A stretch of 64,000 nucleotides of DNA from Rhizobium sp. CF080 (lineage in GTDB: Bacteria > Pseudomonadota > Alphaproteobacteria > Rhizobiales > Rhizobiaceae), in NCBI RefSeq assembly GCF_000282095.2, contig NZ_AKKC02000004.1, positions 1,798,001 through 1,862,000 on the forward strand, written 5' to 3'. The notes below the pieces were generated by a model. The model searched no databases. It was not told where the DNA came from and saw nothing but the letters and a program-made list of their open reading frames with translations. The translations under genes and the position numbers were made by a program. This document shows positions 60,021 to 64,000 of this stretch, in pieces (position 1 is the first letter of the stretch; every line of letters begins with the position of its first letter).

Positions 60021-60893
60021 ATGTCATTGTTTGCTCAACCCGTCAGCATGGCCATCGCACCTCCGGTCGGCAAGCCGATCCGGTGGGGGCAGCTCACAAC
60101 CGGAACCAGCGCGATTTTCGCGCTGGTTTTCTTCGTCACCACGATTGCACGAAACCAGACCGTTCAGTGGGGCGAAATTCCCCGTTACATGGTCGATCCT
60201 GTTATCCTCGACGGGGTCGTTCTGACTTTGCAGCTGACGGCCGGTGCAATGGTGTTCGGTATCGCCTTCGGCTGCATCGTTGCTATCATGGCCACCAGCC
60301 AGAATATCGTCTTGAAGGCTTTCGCCATAGCCTTCGTCTGGTGGTTCCGCGGCGTGCCGCTCATCGTCCAGATCTTCTTCTGGTTCAACATCGCGCTGTT
60401 CATTCCGCAACTGGGCGTCGGCAGCTATTCCATATCGATCAACGAAGTAGTCACTCCCGCACTTGCCGGCTTCCTCGCGCTCGGCCTGCATGAAGCCGCC
60501 AATATGAGCGAGATCATTCGCGGCGGATTAACGGCTGTCGATCGAGGCCAGCGCGAGGCGGCCTCCTCACTCGGCCTTCGCCCACTCCAGGTCCTTCGAA
60601 CCGTCGTCCTGCCCCAGGCGATCCGGCTTATCGTACCGCCAACCGGCAACCAGGCGATCGGCATGCTGAAGGCGAGCGCCATCGTTTCGGTCATCGGCAT
60701 GCAGGACTTGCTGACCCAGGCACAGGCTATCTACGCGCGCAACTTCCTTGTGATCGAGCTGCTGTGCGTCGCCTCGCTCTGGTACCTGCTGATCACCACC
60801 ATCGCATCGATCGGTCAGCATTTTCTGGAAAAGCACCTTGCCCCGAAGGGCCGCAGCGCCGGTGCGCAGAAAGGCGCGCCCAGACCTGCCTGA
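60021..60893 (+). CDS. Amino-acid-type ABC transporter permease
   Basis: A 290-residue permease of the polar amino acid type with 'LDGVVLTLQLTAGAMVFGIAFG', 'FVWWFRGVPLIVQIFFWFN' and the coupling loop 'QREAASSLGLRPLQVLRTVVLPQAI'. It begins at ATG 60021, just after the binding-protein stop. No ATPase gene follows, and no second permease, so it probably forms a homodimer and borrows an ATPase from elsewhere, for example the one at 29105. Confidence 0.9.
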   Translation: MSLFAQPVSMAIAPPVGKPIRWGQLTTGTSAIFALVFFVTTIARNQTVQWGEIPRYMVDPVILDGVVLTLQLTAGAMVFGIAFGCIVAIMATSQNIVLKAFAIAFVWWFRGVPLIVQIFFWFNIALFIPQLGVGSYSISINEVVTPALAGFLALGLHEAANMSEIIRGGLTAVDRGQREAASSLGLRPLQVLRTVVLPQAIRLIVPPTGNQAIGMLKASAIVSVIGMQDLLTQAQAIYARNFLVIELLCVASLWYLLITTIASIGQHFLEKHLAPKGRSAGAQKGAPRPA

Positions 60894-60972
60894 CACACCA
60901 CCCACTCAATCCACCAACCAACCAGGGTCGCCATTGCAGCGCATCCGATCAGGAAACATCAAGGAGCAGATC

Positions 60973-62103
60973 ATGAGACTAGGCATCGATGGACAAAAAC
61001 TTCCAGAAGCCAGGAAGCGCGGGCCAATCAAAAGCCTCGACCACGTCAAGGAACTGGGTCTCGGTGGCATCTTCTTCAGTACAATCCTCGATATGAGCGC
61101 CACGCTGGACAAGGGAGAATTGGCCGATATACGGGCCAAGGCAGACGAGCTCGGGCTTTATCTCGAAGCCGGTGTTGGCAAGATCAATCCCTATTGCAGC
61201 GCAGAAGCCCCTGAGTTCCGGGCAATCGGCGATGGCGACACTATCCTCGGTTTCACCCGCATGATCGAAGCGAGTGCGGCCATCGGCTGCCGCGAGCTCT
61301 GGGTGTCGCCGGGAAACTTCAAATCGGAGTATCGCGGGCGTCTGGCCAATGACCGCTTCCGTACCGACGTCACCTGGGACGAGCAACTGCTGGCGATCGA
61401 AAAGGTGCTCTTGAAGCTCGCCCCTGTGGCGCGCGCCAATGGCGTCCATCTCAACATGGAGACCCATGACGAAATCACCTCCTTCGAAATCCTTCGACTG
61501 ATCGAAAAGGTGGGCGAGGATTGCATGGGTGTCGTCTTTGACACCGCCAACGGACTGCAACGTGCAGAACATCCGGTCTTTGCCGCAAAACGCGTGGCCC
61601 CCTATGTTCGCCAGACCCATATCAAGGACGCCTATGTCGGCCGTGCTGCGGGCGGCCTCGATTTCCAGACCCGTCCCGTCGGTCGGGGCATTGTCGATTT
61701 TGCGACGATCATCCCCATCCTCGCCAAGGCCAATCCTGATCTCAACCTCTCCCTTGAGGTCGCGGCTTCCGTCGAGGACAAGCCGCGCAGGACCTATCCT
61801 CGCCAGTGCATCGAGATCAACGATCCGATCTGGCGCGCCGGGCACCCCGACCTGACCGCGGAAGAACTCGAGGCCTATCTGGCACTGGTGCATGGGTTCG
61901 AAAAGCGTGTCGCCGCCGGCGAGATCCCGGACTGGGAGACCTATGAAGCCAGTCAGTATGGATACCCGACCTATGAGAAGCAGTCCTACGGCTACAGTGA
62001 AGCGGTAGAGTTCATCAAAAACTCGGCCCTGCATATCCAACAGGTCTGCATGGAGAGCGGAATTTCACTCTCGACGGCTTCCACGAAACAGCGAGCAGCC
62101 TGA
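60973..62103 (+). CDS. Sugar phosphate isomerase/epimerase-like TIM-barrel enzyme
   Basis: A 376-residue protein with an N-terminal xylose-isomerase-like TIM barrel (metal-ligand candidates in 'LNMETHDEI', 'VVFDTANGL', 'RQTHIKDAY' and 'LSLEVAASVED') and an extra C-terminal helical part of about 80 residues. Some relatives act on sugar acids or cyclitols. The start has AAGGAG at 60961-60966. It follows the transporter genes and precedes the GntR gene, so it probably acts on the imported compound. Confidence 0.82.
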   Translation: MRLGIDGQKLPEARKRGPIKSLDHVKELGLGGIFFSTILDMSATLDKGELADIRAKADELGLYLEAGVGKINPYCSAEAPEFRAIGDGDTILGFTRMIEASAAIGCRELWVSPGNFKSEYRGRLANDRFRTDVTWDEQLLAIEKVLLKLAPVARANGVHLNMETHDEITSFEILRLIEKVGEDCMGVVFDTANGLQRAEHPVFAAKRVAPYVRQTHIKDAYVGRAAGGLDFQTRPVGRGIVDFATIIPILAKANPDLNLSLEVAASVEDKPRRTYPRQCIEINDPIWRAGHPDLTAEELEAYLALVHGFEKRVAAGEIPDWETYEASQYGYPTYEKQSYGYSEAVEFIKNSALHIQQVCMESGISLSTASTKQRAA

Positions 62104-62118
62104 AAGGGAAAAGTATCA

Positions 62119-62144
62119 GCACCGGCGACGGTTGTTGCCGGTGC
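62119..62144 (+). terminator. Hairpin after the TIM-barrel gene
   Basis: Perfect 8-base GC-rich arms (62119-62126 and 62137-62144) with a 10-base loop and no T run, just after the TIM-barrel stop. It probably ends the transporter operon before the GntR gene. Confidence 0.55.
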
Positions 62145-62206
62145 TCCGAAAACCGTGGGAATATCTCGACTTTTGGCACCATGCGCATATACGCAGGAAT
62201 ATTCTC

Positions 62207-62221
62207 ATGAAAATAATTACA
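62207..62221 (+). promoter_or_regulatory. Partial copy of the shared motif upstream of the GntR gene
   Basis: ATGAAAATAATTACA at about 62207-62221 matches one half of the shared direct-repeat motif (compare ATGAAAATAATGAAA at copy 2). The second half is degraded. It lies about 27 bases before the GntR start. It may be an operator or a chance match. Confidence 0.3.
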
Positions 62222-62247
62222 TCGCCTAATTGGAGCTGGAGACGAGA

Positions 62248-63000
62248 ATGAAGAAGACGACACGACGTCAGGGCACCAAGACCGCACCGAAGGCCAACGC
62301 CCCGGTGGACACGGCGGAAAACGCCCATGACGACGTTACGGAACGCATCCGGATCACCCTTGCCACGGCGATAGGTGAAGGCGCGCTCAAACCCGGCGTC
62401 AAGATCCTCGAGGACGCGATCGCTGACCACTTCGGCGTGAGCCGCACGGTCGTGCGTGGCGCACTTGGCGTATTGGAGAGCGACCATCTCCTTGAGCGGA
62501 AGAAAAACCGCGGCACCTTCGTGGCCGAACCGAGCATCGAAGAAGCGAAGGCCTTGTTCGAGGCCCGTCGCAAGCTTGAGCACGTCATTCTCGAACTGGT
62601 AATGGACCACGCGACCGCCGACCAGCTGGACGCGCTCGAAAAGCTGACCGACGAGGAAGAGCACATTCATCACCATGGCGACGAGAAGTCGAAGACGGTG
62701 CTGTCGGGCAAGTTTCATGTCGTTCTGGCAGAGCTTGGCGGCAATGCCGTCCTAACGGAGATGTTGTCGAAGATCGTCGCTCGCCTCTCGCTTGTCATGT
62801 TCCTCTATGAAGAGGAGCGGAAGGACGATTGCGGGGCCGATCATCATCGCCAGATCGTCGGCGCCTTGAAGGCCAAGGACCTGGCAAAGGCGCAGCAGTT
62901 GATGGATCATCATCTGGCCGACATCGAGGGCCGCGTCCGGCTGACCGAGGGACAGGGCGATCGGCATACATTCCTGGCGGTGCTGGAGAATTTTTCCTGA
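62248..63000 (+). CDS. GntR-family regulator, FCD subfamily
   Basis: A 250-residue regulator. The N-terminal winged helix ('LEDAIADHFGVSRTVVRGALGVLESDHLLERKKNRGTFV', about residues 60-95) is followed by the helical FCD ligand domain with metal-binding histidines in 'KFHVVLAELGGN', 'DHHRQIVGAL' and 'MDHHLADIEGR'. FCD regulators bind organic acids or sugar acids. It probably controls the 59086-62103 operon on the same strand. The ATG at 62248 has GGAG upstream; a TTG 18 bases before is possible. Confidence 0.9.
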   Translation: MKKTTRRQGTKTAPKANAPVDTAENAHDDVTERIRITLATAIGEGALKPGVKILEDAIADHFGVSRTVVRGALGVLESDHLLERKKNRGTFVAEPSIEEAKALFEARRKLEHVILELVMDHATADQLDALEKLTDEEEHIHHHGDEKSKTVLSGKFHVVLAELGGNAVLTEMLSKIVARLSLVMFLYEEERKDDCGADHHRQIVGALKAKDLAKAQQLMDHHLADIEGRVRLTEGQGDRHTFLAVLENFS

Positions 63001-63010
63001 ACAGTGGTCT

Positions 63011-63048
63011 TGATGAAAATCGAACCTTTGGCCCATCTATTTTCATGA
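63011..63048. terminator. Inverted repeat between convergent GntR and Fic genes
   Basis: TGATGAAAAT (63011-63020) and ATTTTCATGA (63039-63048) pair in 9 of 10 positions around an 18-base loop. It overlaps the Fic stop codon. It may act as a weak two-way terminator; the AT-rich stem makes this uncertain, and it also resembles the half-site ATGAAAAT of the shared motif. Confidence 0.35.
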
Positions 63049-64000
63049 ACTGAGGGGCAAGGGATCGGTGCCTTCGTTCAGGATTGCAAGATATCGCTGA
63101 TAGCTGAACACGCGGCCGCGTTTGCGGCCGGTCACCTCATCAACGATGCCCAAACGCTCCAGATCAGCAAGTGCGGCATTGACCGTTGGCGCGGAAAGAC
63201 CCGTGATCTGAACAATCTGGTTCGCAGTGTGGAAAGGATTCTGCTGAAACAGCTCGTGAATACGAAGGGCCGACCCTGCTCTATCGCTCTCCATCGTGAT
63301 TCGCTCCCGATCTTCCTTGAAAAGATCGACGATCTGGGTCGCAGCCTCAAATGCTTGATTGGCAGTGTCGGCAACGCCGGCCAGGAAAAAGTCCAGCCAA
63401 GCTTCCCAGTTTCCATGCTCACGCACCTCTTGCAATAACCGGTAATATTCTCTCCGATGGGACTTCAGATAGAGGCTGAGGTAGAGCAGCGGCTTTCGCA
63501 AAACCCCGTTCATGCAAAGATACAGGGTTACAAGCAGACGGCCGATGCGACCATTGCCATCGAGAAACGGATGGATCGTTTCAAACTGCACATGCAGCAG
63601 GCCAGCTTTGATTAGCGCCGGTAAACGCGATTGGTCGTCATGCATGAAGCGCTCGAACGCATCCAGGCAACCGGCCATTTCAGTGACGGGTGGCGGTACA
63701 AAGAGTGCGTTACCGGGGCGCGTCCCACCAATCCAATTCTGCGAGCGGCGGAACTCTCCAGGATCCTTGGTGCCTCCTCGCCCACTGTGTAGGAGCCTGG
63801 CGTGCATCTCACGGATCAGACGCAACGACATGGGCAGCGTTTCCAGCCGCTCTAAACCATACATCATGGCGTCAACGTAGTTGGATACTTCACGGATATC
63901 ATCAACCGGCTGTCCGGCTTGGGCTTCGGTCTCAAACCGCAAGAGATCAGAAAGCGTGGACTGCGTGCCTTCAATCTGCGAGGAAAGAACGGCTTCCTTT
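63043..64000 (-). CDS. Fic-family protein (N-terminus outside window)
   Basis: At least 319 residues of a Fic-domain protein read from the right edge. The catalytic motif HPFLDGNGR is complete, and the beta-hairpin flap 'NALFVPPPVTEM' lies before it. The frame runs to the edge and includes the inhibitory-helix motif 'SSQIEGT' (Ser-X3-Glu-Gly) at about 63960, which is the class II autoinhibition signature, so the protein's missing start lies only a little further on. A C-terminal winged-helix part ('HTANQIVQITGLSAPTVNAALADLERLG') follows. Fic proteins transfer AMP or similar groups to target proteins. No antitoxin gene is seen next to it. Confidence 0.9.
   Translation of the reverse strand, partial: KEAVLSSQIEGTQSTLSDLLRFETEAQAGQPVDDIREVSNYVDAMMYGLERLETLPMSLRLIREMHARLLHSGRGGTKDPGEFRRSQNWIGGTRPGNALFVPPPVTEMAGCLDAFERFMHDDQSRLPALIKAGLLHVQFETIHPFLDGNGRIGRLLVTLYLCMNGVLRKPLLYLSLYLKSHRREYYRLLQEVREHGNWEAWLDFFLAGVADTANQAFEAATQIVDLFKEDRERITMESDRAGSALRIHELFQQNPFHTANQIVQITGLSAPTVNAALADLERLGIVDEVTGRKRGRVFSYQRYLAILNEGTDPLPLSS

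Noticed and set aside
62161..62200. Second sigma-54 promoter (TTGGCACCATGCGCAT) before the GntR gene
   Set aside because: The GG and GC elements are 10 rather than 12 bases apart, which is not compatible with sigma-54 binding.
1..64000. CRISPR arrays, tRNA or rRNA genes, complete insertion sequences and phage genes
   Set aside because: No regularly spaced repeats, tRNA-like or rRNA-like sequence, intact transposase or phage structural gene was recognised. Only the IS6 and Tn3 fragments were found. A tool scan could still find small RNAs.

Overview
The window looks like an accessory, catabolism-rich region from a GC-rich alphaproteobacterium, most probably of the Rhizobium/Agrobacterium group, and possibly on a chromid or megaplasmid. 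The reasons are the density of ABC, tripartite tricarboxylate and MFS uptake systems, the Tat-exported binding proteins, the aromatic ring-cleavage operons with local regulators, and the absence of rRNA, tRNA, ribosomal or other core genes. The organism call is inferred from gene content only.

Layout. 1-6206: the tail of a GntR/UTRA regulator and a peptide-type ABC importer whose second permease is fused to an ATPase. 6207-6704: a gap with a decayed IS6-family transposase fragment. 6705-19577 (minus): a 12-gene operon for an unidentified phenol. It encodes a two-component flavin monooxygenase, a second FAD hydroxylase, an extradiol dioxygenase, a fumarylacetoacetase-type hydrolase, an acetoacetate-decarboxylase-like protein, an aldehyde dehydrogenase, a GST, a porin and two MFS carriers. 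A divergent MarR regulator sits beside two candidate operators.

20641-33260 (minus): a fused dehydroshikimate dehydratase/HPPD-like protein, then a long operon with an amino-acid-type ABC importer, hydroxyquinol 1,2-dioxygenase, maleylacetate reductase, a LacI regulator, a BisC-like molybdoenzyme, a NIPSNAP protein, a TIM-barrel isomerase and a uronate-dehydrogenase-like enzyme. No ordinary flavin hydroxylase that would make hydroxyquinol is present, so the molybdoenzyme is an interesting candidate. 33515-48488: a serine hydrolase, a sulfurtransferase, a 950-residue FAD/Fe-S oxidase with a ureidoglycolate lyase, a 2-hydroxyacid dehydrogenase, a CMD protein, YciI, a TctBAC transporter, a persulfide-dioxygenase-like hydrolase with a TauE exporter, a CapA protein and a shikimate-dehydrogenase-like protein. 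A 15-bp direct-repeat motif (GAAA-N5-ATGAAA) occurs six times in the intergenic regions of 23.6-48.8 kb and may define one regulon.

48.9-51.3 kb is a gene graveyard: back-to-back fragments of a Tn3 transposase, a nucleotide cyclase, a GntR regulator and a C45 acyltransferase. 51692-58457 (minus): a polyamine-type ABC importer with a ureidoglycine aminohydrolase, a flavin reductase and an M24-fold protein that has lost its metal ligands, pointing to ureido or guanidino nitrogen compounds. 59086-63000 (plus): a sigma-54-type promoter, a binding protein and permease without an ATPase, a TIM-barrel enzyme and an FCD-type GntR regulator. The window ends inside a Fic protein gene.
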